From Chloroflexota bacterium (lineage in GTDB: Bacteria > Chloroflexota > Dehalococcoidia > UBA6926 > JACQUM01): a stretch of 8,591 nucleotides of DNA. The translations under genes were made by a program, and so were the position numbers. Every line of letters begins with the position of its first letter. Within the stretch, counting starts at the first letter, position 1. The stretch covers positions 1-8,591 of the forward strand of contig JACQUM010000059.1 of NCBI GenBank assembly GCA_016210295.1, in the 5' to 3' direction. Below the pieces are notes generated by a model that had not been told where the DNA came from, made no database searches, and saw only the letters and a program-made list of their open reading frames with translations. This document shows positions 1 to 6,165 of the stretch, in pieces.

Positions 1-32
1 CTCGTACGTTTCCACGTGTTCCAGGAGGGTAG

Positions 33-836
33 ATGAATATTGTTGTCTGCGTGAAGCAGGTACCCGATCCGGCGGCGCCGGCAGGGTCTTTCTCTCTGGA
101 CCGCGCCGCGAAGAAAGTGGTCGTTGCCCCCTCCGTGCCTTTCGCTGTGAGCGACTACGACGAATACGCCGTGGAGGCCGCTCTCCGATTGAAAGAGGCG
201 GTGGCGGGAAGCAAGGTCAAAGTCGTGAGCCTGGGGGCGAGCCATGTGCTCGAGGTTATCAAGAAGACCGTGGCCATGGGCGCGGACGAGATTTACCTCA
301 TTCAGGACGCGGGGTTGGCCCAGGGCGACGCTATCGCCACGGCTCACACTCTTGCTGCCGCTATCAAGAAGGCCGGTCCCTTCGATGTTCTTATGTTTGG
401 TCGCCAGTCGGCGGACCTGGACCAGGGAATCGTCGGCTCCGGCGTTGCGGCGATCCTGGGGATTCCCGTCGTCACCAACGCAGTGAAGATCGAGGCGAAG
501 GGCGATAAGCTCCACGTCAGCCGCCTGGCCGTGGTGGGTACGGAGACCATCGAGACTCCGACCCCCGTCGCCGTCACGGTCAGCAGCGAACTGGGCCAAC
601 CCCGCTACGCGACCATGCGCGGAATCATGAACTCTCGGCGCGTCACCCCTGTCGTCTGGAAAGCCGGTGACCTTGGCGCCGACGGCTCCAAAGTGGGCGC
701 TGCCGGCTCCCTGACGGAGACGGTGGACGCCTATGTGCCTCAGAGTTCCACCAAGGTGGAGCTCGTCGAGGGCGAGAACCTGGCCGACGCGGGTCACAAG
801 CTGGCCCAGCGCCTGCGCCAGGCTCGCATTATCTAG
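33..836 (+). CDS. etfB: Electron transfer flavoprotein subunit beta
   Basis: 267-residue EtfB, the usual full length. With EtfA it forms a soluble heterodimer that carries electrons from acyl-CoA or other flavin dehydrogenases to a quinone oxidoreductase or other acceptor; the beta subunit holds AMP (or a second FAD in bifurcating ETFs). The N-terminus reads MNIVVCVKQVPD, the family opening, followed by the DEYAVEAALRLKE helix, the MGADEIYLI strand and a GRQSADLDQGIVG segment corresponding to the family's nucleotide-binding motif. A late YATMRGIMNSRR matches the RYAT..GIM signature. The start ATG has an excellent Shine-Dalgarno (AGGAGGGT, 23-30). It is followed 51 bp later by etfA, so the two are almost certainly cotranscribed. 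I cannot decide from sequence reading whether this is a classical or a bifurcating ETF. Confidence 0.96.
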   Translation: MNIVVCVKQVPDPAAPAGSFSLDRAAKKVVVAPSVPFAVSDYDEYAVEAALRLKEAVAGSKVKVVSLGASHVLEVIKKTVAMGADEIYLIQDAGLAQGDAIATAHTLAAAIKKAGPFDVLMFGRQSADLDQGIVGSGVAAILGIPVVTNAVKIEAKGDKLHVSRLAVVGTETIETPTPVAVTVSSELGQPRYATMRGIMNSRRVTPVVWKAGDLGADGSKVGAAGSLTETVDAYVPQSSTKVELVEGENLADAGHKLAQRLRQARII

Positions 837-887
837 GCACTGGGAATCGGATTCGAGAAAGCAAATCGTACAGGGGGAGAGTGTGCC

Positions 888-1883
888 ATGGCGAACGAAA
901 ACGGCATCTTGATAGTGGGGGAGACGGCGGGCGGTCACTTGGCGGGCATTACGGGGGAGCTACTAACCGCCGCCCGTCACCTGGCCGAGACGACGAAGGA
1001 GCCTGTCTCCGCCGCGCTGATCGGCGAGGGCGTTCGCGGTCTGGCTAATCAGGCCATCGCGCTTGGCGCCGATAAGGTCTACGTGGCCGATGGGCCTGTC
1101 TTCAAGGAGTACCTGAACGAGACCCATGTCGCAGCGGCCGTAGCCATCGCCAAGGAGGCCAACCCGAGCATCGTCCTTGTGGGGCACACCCCCAATGGCC
1201 GCGACCTTGGTCCCAGCCTCGCCTTCCGCCTGAGCGCGGGGATATCCACGGACAACGTGGAGCTCGCCATCGATCCGGCGACCAAAGGCTTGCGGGCCGC
1301 GCGGCCTCTTACAGGAGGCCTGTTCCGCCAGGTCATCGCGATCAAGACCAAGCCTCAGGTCGCGACGGTCCGAGTCAAAGTCTTCGAGCCCGGCCAGCCT
1401 GATAGCTCCCGTCAGGGCCAGGTGGTCACGGTGAACGCCAACGTCACGGCGCCCAAGACCCGAATCGTGGGCAGGGAGATTCCAGAGCAGAAAGGGGTCC
1501 GCCTCGAGGACGCCAAGATCGTGGTCTCCGGCGGCAGGGGGATGGGGAGCGCCGAGGCGTTCAAGCCCCTGGAGGGGCTAGCGGCCCTTCTTCACGGAGC
1601 TGTGGGGGCCACCCGTGCCGCATGTGACAGCGGCTACTACACCCACGATGTCATGATCGGCCTCACGGGCCGGGTGGTCAGCCCGGACGTCTACCTGGCG
1701 GTCGGTATCTCTGGAGCCAGCCAGCACATGGCTGGGTGCTCGGGCTCCAAGTACATTGTCGCCATCAACAAGGACCCTAACGCCAATATCTTCAAGGAGT
1801 CCGCGTTCGGGGTGGTGGGCGACTACAAGGAGGTTCTCCCCGCCTTCATAGACGAGGCGAAGAAACTCATTGCCTCCACCTAG
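888..1883 (+). CDS. etfA: Electron transfer flavoprotein subunit alpha
   Basis: 331-residue EtfA of normal length, partner of the upstream EtfB. The N-terminal two thirds is the ETF alpha/beta domain (ILIVGE start, ALGADKVYVADGP, VLVGHTPNGRDLGPSLAFRL). The C-terminal FAD domain carries the signature SGGRGMGSAEAFKPLEGLA (about residues 210-230), GATRAACDSGY, VAVGISGA-type VGISGASQHMAG, and the near-invariant VAINKDP. One difference: the FAD-contacting loop usually written GQTGK reads G-L259-T-G-R, so the Gln is Leu. The start ATG has GGGGGAGA about 8 nt upstream. The gene lies 51 bp after etfB and is followed by an uncharacterised gene on the same strand. No dehydrogenase or ETF:quinone oxidoreductase is visible in the window, so the electron donor is unknown. 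Confidence 0.96.
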   Translation: MANENGILIVGETAGGHLAGITGELLTAARHLAETTKEPVSAALIGEGVRGLANQAIALGADKVYVADGPVFKEYLNETHVAAAVAIAKEANPSIVLVGHTPNGRDLGPSLAFRLSAGISTDNVELAIDPATKGLRAARPLTGGLFRQVIAIKTKPQVATVRVKVFEPGQPDSSRQGQVVTVNANVTAPKTRIVGREIPEQKGVRLEDAKIVVSGGRGMGSAEAFKPLEGLAALLHGAVGATRAACDSGYYTHDVMIGLTGRVVSPDVYLAVGISGASQHMAGCSGSKYIVAINKDPNANIFKESAFGVVGDYKEVLPAFIDEAKKLIAST

Positions 1884-1920
1884 TCGAGGAGAGGTTGAGC
1901 GAAGCATGGCGCTTCCGGTG

Positions 1921-1924
1921 GGAG
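1921..1924 (+). promoter_or_regulatory. Ribosome binding site choosing ATG 1931
   Basis: GGAG at 1921-1924 sits 6 nt before ATG 1931, good spacing. The alternative in-frame TTG at 1895 has GAGGAG only 3 nt upstream and would add 12 poorly ordered residues, so the ATG is preferred. Confidence 0.55.
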
Positions 1925-1930
1925 AATAGG

Positions 1931-2371
1931 ATGGACCAGGATTTCACCGTTGACCTCACTGAGGCAGGACGGAACATCGCCAAGGCCGAGGTAATCACTA
2001 TCTACTTCCCTCTCTTGCGAAGGACGCTCCTTATAGACACGCGGTACGATACGGAGGATGACCCGCTGGTGCGTGTTGTCCCTATGGCCCGGAGCCCTGA
2101 GGACCGCGTGCGCAGCTTGAAGCGCATGCGGCCGCGGTTCCCGCGGCCGTCCAGCATTGTGGTGATCCCGTGGCCCAAGTATGCCGCCAGCCTGGTTCGC
2201 TTGGGCGTCTACGACAAGCTGGAGCAGCGTTTGATCCTCTCGGGCCGGGAGAGGGCAGTCCGCGCCCTCCGGTCCGGCCTCGAGGAGCTGGAGAGGATGG
2301 AGCGCGAGGAGATGGCTGCGGCGGTCGTCTCAGAGGAGAGGTACCACACCATCTGGCGGCGTAGAAGGTAG
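1931..2371 (+). CDS. Conserved-looking protein of unknown function downstream of etfA
   Basis: 146-residue cytoplasmic-looking protein with no signal peptide, no membrane segment and no cysteine. I do not recognise a named family. It has an N-terminal beta-rich part (AEVITIYFPLLRRTLLIDTRYD), a DDPLVRVVPMARS strand-turn, a basic proline-rich centre (RMRPRFPRPSS, VVIPWPKYAASL) and a C-terminal charged helix dense in Glu/Arg ending in HTIWRRRR. The start at ATG 1931 is chosen for its better ribosome binding site; TTG 1895 would give 158 residues. It begins 47 bp after etfA on the same strand and fits as the third gene of the etf operon, so a role linked to ETF or its partner dehydrogenase is possible but is only guilt by association. 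Base composition matches the neighbours, and antisense readings in this stretch are less credible because it lies in the operon direction with its own ribosome binding site. Confidence 0.75.
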   Translation: MDQDFTVDLTEAGRNIAKAEVITIYFPLLRRTLLIDTRYDTEDDPLVRVVPMARSPEDRVRSLKRMRPRFPRPSSIVVIPWPKYAASLVRLGVYDKLEQRLILSGRERAVRALRSGLEELERMEREEMAAAVVSEERYHTIWRRRR

Positions 2372-2390
2372 ATGGGGACAAGTCCCCGTC
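2371..2390. terminator. Short hairpin in convergent gap (possible bidirectional terminator)
   Basis: GGGGAC at 2374-2379 and GTCCCC at 2382-2387 form a perfect inverted repeat around AA. Flanking GAT/GTC adds two pairs and a wobble, spanning 2371-2390. It fills most of the 22-bp gap between the stop codons of the etf operon and the EF-G gene. Neither strand has a following T tract, so it is at best a weak or factor-assisted terminator, or it may protect the 3' ends. Confidence 0.35.
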
Positions 2391-2393
2391 GGG

Positions 2394-4463
2394 CTAGACC
2401 TTCTCGACCTTCTCCTGCGCCTGTTCGATGATCTTCTTGCTGAGATGCTCGGGGACCTCATTGTAGCGAAGGAAGTGCATCGTGTAGGTCCCACGGCCCT
2501 GCGTCTTGGAGCGCAGGTCGGTGGCGTAGCGGAGCACCTCGGCGAGGGGCGCCTCCGCCTGGATTATCGTCAGCCCATCCTGGGGGACCATGCCCAGCAC
2601 ACGGGCCCGTTTCGTGTTCAGGTCGCCGATAATGTCCCCGGTAGCGTCGTCGGGGACGGTGATCTCCATGGTCATGATGGGCTCCAATAATGCGGGAGAC
2701 GCCTGCTCCATGCCCTTCTTGAAGGCCTGGAGCCCGGCGATCTTGAACGACATTTCCGAGGAGTCCACGGGATGGTAGGAGCCGTCGTAGAGCGTCGCTC
2801 GGACGTCCACGACGGGGAACCGAGCGATGACCCCCTCTTGGACCGCCTCGCGGACTCCCTTCTCGACGGCGGGGATGTAGTTCTTCGGGACAGCGCCCCC
2901 TACCACCCGGTCCGCGAACTCGATCCCTGAACCGCGACGCAAAGGGGTCAACTCCAAGAAGACGTGTCCGTACTGGCCATGACCGCCGGTCTGCTTCTTA
3001 TATTTGTATTCCGTCCGGGTCGCTGCGGTAATGGTCTCGCGGTAGGGGACGCGGGGGGCACCGGTCTCTATGTCGACTCCAAACTTCCGATGCAACCTCT
3101 CCTTCGCCACCTCGACGTGGGCCTCTCCCATGCCGGAGAGGACCACCTCGCCTGTGTCTCCCTCGTGGCTCACCCGAAGGCTCGGATCGTCGTCGCCGAG
3201 GCGATTGAGAGCGGCCCCCATCTTCTCCAGATCGGCCTTGGTCTTCGGGTGAAGGGCGACGCTGTAGAGGGGGTCGGGGAAGGTCAGGCCGGAGAGGACC
3301 AGGCTTGCCTCGCGCGTGGTGAGGGTATCGCCGGTCAGGGTAACCGCGAGTTTGGTCACCACCCCAATGTCGCCGGCGTGCAGCGCTTCGACGGACTCTT
3401 GCGCCTTGCCCCGGGGGACGGTGATCTGGGCGATGCGCTCCTGCTGGCCTTTCGTGGGGTTCCAAAGGTAGGCCGCGCCCTGGAGGGTGCCTGAGTAGAG
3501 CCGGTAGAAGGAGAGCTTGCCCACATAGGGGTCTGCCGTGGTCTTGAAGACCAGGGCGACCAGCGGTCCCCTGGAGGAGCAGGGGAGCTTCATGGATCGT
3601 TCTCCACCGGCGTCCGTGACCGGGGCGGGAGGCCTCTCGGCGGCCGAGGGGAAGTAGTCCACTAGGGCGTCCAACAGGGCTTCGGTCCCTGCTCCCTGAA
3701 GGCCGGAGCCGACGAAGACGGGGAAGATCTTCCCTTCGGCCAAGGCCGCCTTGAAGGCGTTCCGAAGCTCTTCCGGGGGGATCTCCTTCCCTTCCAGGTA
3801 CTTCGTCGCCAGGTCGTCATTGGTTTCGGCGATAGCCTCCACGAGGCGCTCGCGCCCGGCGGCGACTCGCTCTTTGGCCTCTTCGGGGGGCTCGCCTCTC
3901 TTTCCCTCGCCGGTGTAGGCCACGCCCGTGAGAAGATCGACGACGCCCTGGAAATTATGGGCCATCCCGAGAGGCAGTTGGGCCAGGACACACGATGTGC
4001 CCCACCGGCTCTGGAGCCCCTCCATTACCTTGTCCACGTCGGCGTTCTCTCGGTCCGTCTTGGCGATGAAAATCGCCCGGGGCAGACCGTGGGTGATGGC
4101 CCGTTTCCACATCATGTCCGTCCCCACCTGGATGCCGCCCGAGGCGTCCACGAGGACGAGGGCGACATCTGATACCCTGAGAGCCGAGATCACTTCTCCG
4201 ACGAAATCTTGATACCCGGGCGGGTCCAGAAGGTTGATTTTGGTGTCCCGCCACTCGACGGGGAGGACGGAGAGGTTCACGGAGGCCTTCCTCTTCACCT
4301 CCTCAGGCTCGTAGTCGGAGGCCGTGTTGCCCTCGGCGATGTGGCCGAGCCTCTTGGTGGCGCCGGACCGGTAGAGGAGCATCTCTGCGAGGGTCGTCTT
4401 TCCGTCTCCGCTGTGGGAAAGAAGCACGACGTTGCGGATGGCCGGGGTCTCGTAGATACGCAT
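2394..4463 (-). CDS. Elongation factor G paralogue (EF-G2 / FusA2-like translational GTPase)
   Basis: 689-residue five-domain EF-G, close to normal length (about 690-700). The ATG at 4463 is chosen because GGAGG lies 4 nt upstream; an upstream in-frame start at 4544 would add 27 residues that read through the promoter. G domain: P-loop SHSGDGKT (16-23), GNTASDY (45-51), G3 D80-P-P-G-Y-Q-D-F, G4 A134-K-T-D. Domain IV starts near residue 473 (PRVPYRETI), with GGHGQYG and the translocation-tip GSYH564PVDSS conserved; domain V ends with TQGRGTYTMHFLRYNEVP. The Tyr after DxxG and the absence of the RGITI switch I motif are typical of EF-G2/FusA2 rather than the main EF-G, which carries DTPGH. The G4 Asn to Ala change is unusual. 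There are no ribosomal-protein or tuf neighbours, as expected of a paralogue. It is convergent with the etf operon and has its own promoter. The exact role of EF-G2 proteins is unsettled; reported mycobacterial EF-G2 has weak or no ribosome-dependent GTPase activity (from memory). Confidence 0.93.
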   Translation of the reverse strand: MRIYETPAIRNVVLLSHSGDGKTTLAEMLLYRSGATKRLGHIAEGNTASDYEPEEVKRKASVNLSVLPVEWRDTKINLLDPPGYQDFVGEVISALRVSDVALVLVDASGGIQVGTDMMWKRAITHGLPRAIFIAKTDRENADVDKVMEGLQSRWGTSCVLAQLPLGMAHNFQGVVDLLTGVAYTGEGKRGEPPEEAKERVAAGRERLVEAIAETNDDLATKYLEGKEIPPEELRNAFKAALAEGKIFPVFVGSGLQGAGTEALLDALVDYFPSAAERPPAPVTDAGGERSMKLPCSSRGPLVALVFKTTADPYVGKLSFYRLYSGTLQGAAYLWNPTKGQQERIAQITVPRGKAQESVEALHAGDIGVVTKLAVTLTGDTLTTREASLVLSGLTFPDPLYSVALHPKTKADLEKMGAALNRLGDDDPSLRVSHEGDTGEVVLSGMGEAHVEVAKERLHRKFGVDIETGAPRVPYRETITAATRTEYKYKKQTGGHGQYGHVFLELTPLRRGSGIEFADRVVGGAVPKNYIPAVEKGVREAVQEGVIARFPVVDVRATLYDGSYHPVDSSEMSFKIAGLQAFKKGMEQASPALLEPIMTMEITVPDDATGDIIGDLNTKRARVLGMVPQDGLTIIQAEAPLAEVLRYATDLRSKTQGRGTYTMHFLRYNEVPEHLSKKIIEQAQEKVEKV

Positions 4464-4467
4464 CGTT

Positions 4468-4472
4468 CCTCC
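4468..4472 (-). promoter_or_regulatory. Ribosome binding site of the EF-G2 gene
   Basis: On the minus strand GGAGG is followed by AACG and the ATG at 4463. This fixes the start, giving a protein that opens MRIYETPAIRNVVLLSHSG as the family does. Confidence 0.7.
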
Positions 4473-4508
4473 CCGCGAGTCTCTCCTCGACCCGCCGGAT
4501 TCGTCCTT

Positions 4509-4538
4509 ATTGTATGGCAAAGGGGAAGGATGGGACAA
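4509..4538 (-). promoter_or_regulatory. Sigma70-like promoter for the EF-G2 gene
   Basis: Reading the minus strand, TTGTCC (4538-4533), an 18-nt spacer and TACAAT (4514-4509) match the -35 and -10 elements at 4/6 and 5/6. Transcription would start near 4502, leaving a leader of about 39 nt that contains the GGAGG site. The motif match is by eye only. Confidence 0.45.
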
Positions 4539-4566
4539 CCGCACCTTCGTCCCCTGGGCTCCAGAC

Positions 4567-4572
4567 TATACT
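4567..4572 (+). promoter_or_regulatory. Candidate -10 element of the metallopeptidase-like gene
   Basis: TATACT (5/6 match to TATAAT) ends 9 nt before ATG 4582. A start about 7 nt downstream of it would fall near 4579, giving an almost leaderless transcript. No good -35 is present 16-18 nt upstream, so support is limited. Confidence 0.3.
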
Positions 4573-4581
4573 GGGAAGGCC

Positions 4582-5898
4582 ATGCCATCCCAGTCGGCGT
4601 CGTCCATCTCCGGGCCGTCGAAGAGAAACCCGGAGCTTCGTCTTCCAAGGGCTGTTTTGGCTGCCGTCATCCAGCGGTTCCTTTTGGTGGGCCTGGTGGT
4701 GCTTTTCGTGCCTTCGGCGTGGCATACGCCGGGCGACGCGACCGTTCGGGCTATCGCCCTCATTGCCCAGCCCTACCGCTTCAACTTCGCCGCCTGGGAG
4801 GTCGTCCACGGAGGAGAGGCCGTAGGCAAGAGCCTCGACCGGACGGTGGAGAGCGAGCCGCTTCATCTTCTTCAGCGGTACTTCGGTCTGCGGGCTGAGG
4901 AGTCCCGTGCGCGGGCCGAAGAGGAACGCGCCGTGGCCCTTTCGGAGCCTTCCGAGGAGGCGACGGCTGCCCGGGAGAAGCGCTTGTCCATCGCTCGAGA
5001 GCGGGCGGCGCTGGCTTTGCAGGTGGAGCGTACCCTCCAGCAGGAGGTGACACAGCTACTGGAGGAGGAGGGGCTGGCGGGAAGCTTTGGGCCCTGGTCA
5101 GGGCTCTTTCCTCCCGTTCAGATCACCTTCGCGGCTCTGCCTCGTCTTCTCATCGTTTCCCCCCGGGACAGGATCGACCGCCTGCAGAGCGTCGTCCTTC
5201 GAGATGAGATACCTTTGGCTGAGATGGAGGTCATGGAGGAGGTCGTCGCCGCGCGCGGGCTCTCCGGCCTGGTGGAGGAGATCGGTGGACTGGCGGCGAC
5301 CTATCCCGCCATCATCACCCAGAACACGGACCTCCGCGGCGCTTTCTCCGTCACCGCCCACGAATGGGCCCATCACTACCTGTTTCTCCACCCCTTGGGG
5401 CAACGCTACGCCGGGAGTTGGGAGATGGCTACCATCAACGAGACGGTTGCGAGCATCGTGGGAGAGGAGGTGGCGGCGCGGGTCGAGGCCCGTCTGATGG
5501 GAAAGCCTCCGCCACCTCCCCCTGCCTTTCCGACACCGACGCCCGTCGGCGGGCCACCCTCTCATGAACCCCTGGGGAAGTTCAATGCCAACGCGGTCTT
5601 GCGGGAGACCCGTCTTTGGGTCGAAGAGTTGCTAGGAGAGGGGAAAATCGAGGAGGCGGAGGCCTACATGGAGTCCCAGAGGCGCTACCTTGTCGAGAAC
5701 GGAGTCTATCTACGGAAGCTGAACCAGGCCTATTTCGCCTTCCACGGGACCTACGGCGATAGCCCCGCCTCTCTCAGCCCCGTGGACTTTCAACTGAGGA
5801 CCCTGCGGGCCCGGTCCGCCTCCCTGGGTGCCTTTCTCAAGACGGTGGCCCAACTACGTAGCCCTGGCGAACTCGAGGCGCTCGTCTCCGAGGGATAG
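4582..5898 (+). CDS. Membrane-anchored HExxH protein, putative gluzincin-type metallopeptidase
   Basis: 438 residues from ATG 4582; a TTG at 4510 would add 24 residues but crosses both promoter candidates. A basic Ser-rich N-tail precedes one hydrophobic segment (about residues 24-44), an uncleaved anchor or signal, so the bulk is probably extracytoplasmic. Residues about 105-160 are Glu/Arg/Ala-rich and coiled-coil-like. The catalytic candidate is H260-E-W-A-H264, followed 22 residues later by N286-E287-TVAS, which fits an HExxH...NE gluzincin arrangement in which both His and the later Glu bind zinc and E261 is the base. A proline-rich linker (six consecutive Pro at 309-314) separates this core from a C-terminal helical region containing ESQRRYLVENG and LNQAYFAFHGTYGD, which may close the active site. 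I do not recognise the family by name and its substrate is unknown. It is divergent from the EF-G2 gene and monocistronic. Metal-site assignment is strong as a motif; peptidase activity is inferred. Confidence 0.82.
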   Translation: MPSQSASSISGPSKRNPELRLPRAVLAAVIQRFLLVGLVVLFVPSAWHTPGDATVRAIALIAQPYRFNFAAWEVVHGGEAVGKSLDRTVESEPLHLLQRYFGLRAEESRARAEEERAVALSEPSEEATAAREKRLSIARERAALALQVERTLQQEVTQLLEEEGLAGSFGPWSGLFPPVQITFAALPRLLIVSPRDRIDRLQSVVLRDEIPLAEMEVMEEVVAARGLSGLVEEIGGLAATYPAIITQNTDLRGAFSVTAHEWAHHYLFLHPLGQRYAGSWEMATINETVASIVGEEVAARVEARLMGKPPPPPPAFPTPTPVGGPPSHEPLGKFNANAVLRETRLWVEELLGEGKIEEAEAYMESQRRYLVENGVYLRKLNQAYFAFHGTYGDSPASLSPVDFQLRTLRARSASLGAFLKTVAQLRSPGELEALVSEG

Positions 5899-5920
5899 AG
5901 TTTCCTCTGGCCCTGTTTTT
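5891..5920 (+). terminator. Probable intrinsic terminator after the metallopeptidase-like gene
   Basis: AGGG (5891-5894) pairs with CCCT (5911-5914) and AGAG (5897-5900) pairs with CTCT (5905-5908) around a TTTC loop, with a 2x2 internal loop between the stems. G and then TTTTT (5916-5920) follow. The TAG stop (5896-5898) lies inside the structure. The stem is short and interrupted, so efficiency is uncertain. Confidence 0.45.
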
Positions 5921-5933
5921 CGACCGGACGCCG

Positions 5934-6161
5934 CTATTCGACCTGGATCTTCTTCGTCTTCGCCTGGGAGGACTCTGGCCTCTCCTCTAGGGACTCGATG
6001 GCCTGGTCCAGGAGGCTGCGCAGGGCGAGGAGCGCCTCTCGGTTGGCCGCTTTGACGTGGGAGGCTGTCTCTTTCATCGCCTCGGGCACGCTCCAGGGAC
6101 GCACCTTGAAGACCAGCTCCTCGCCAGGCTTGAAGCTGAACTCGAACAGACTGTCCGACAT
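5934..6161 (-). CDS. Small protein of unknown function coupled to the ArsA-like ATPase
   Basis: 75-residue protein with no signal peptide, membrane segment or cysteine. The first about 22 residues look like a beta hairpin (SLFEFSFKPGEELVFKVRP). A long amphipathic helix follows (about 24-60, with HVKAANREALLALRSLLDQAIESLEER), then a short charged tail ending KKIQVE. The start is only 4 bp after the stop of the ATPase gene, and its ribosome binding site (AAGGGG, 7 nt upstream of the ATG) lies within the last codons of that gene, so translational coupling is likely. No known domain is recognised. A role as adaptor or partner of the ATPase is inferred from position alone. Despite its size, reality is supported by the tight coupling and the sensible amphipathic pattern. 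Confidence 0.75.
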   Translation of the reverse strand: MSDSLFEFSFKPGEELVFKVRPWSVPEAMKETASHVKAANREALLALRSLLDQAIESLEERPESSQAKTKKIQVE

Positions 6162-6165
6162 CGAA

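Noticed and set aside
1..36. Possible tail of an upstream gene: frame 1 ends in TGA at 34-36, overlapping the etfB ATG as ATGA; frame 3 ends in TAG at 30-32.
   Set aside because: Only 9-11 codons are visible, both frames are open, and nothing identifies a protein, so no call is made.
844..854. Palindrome GAATC-G-GATTC in the etfB-etfA gap.
   Set aside because: Too short and with a one-base centre; no hairpin, no second copy and no promoter nearby to make it an operator.
2964..3494. 176-codon plus-strand reading frame opposite the EF-G2 gene.
   Set aside because: Lies wholly antisense to conserved EF-G domains and has no recognisable protein features; a high-GC shadow.
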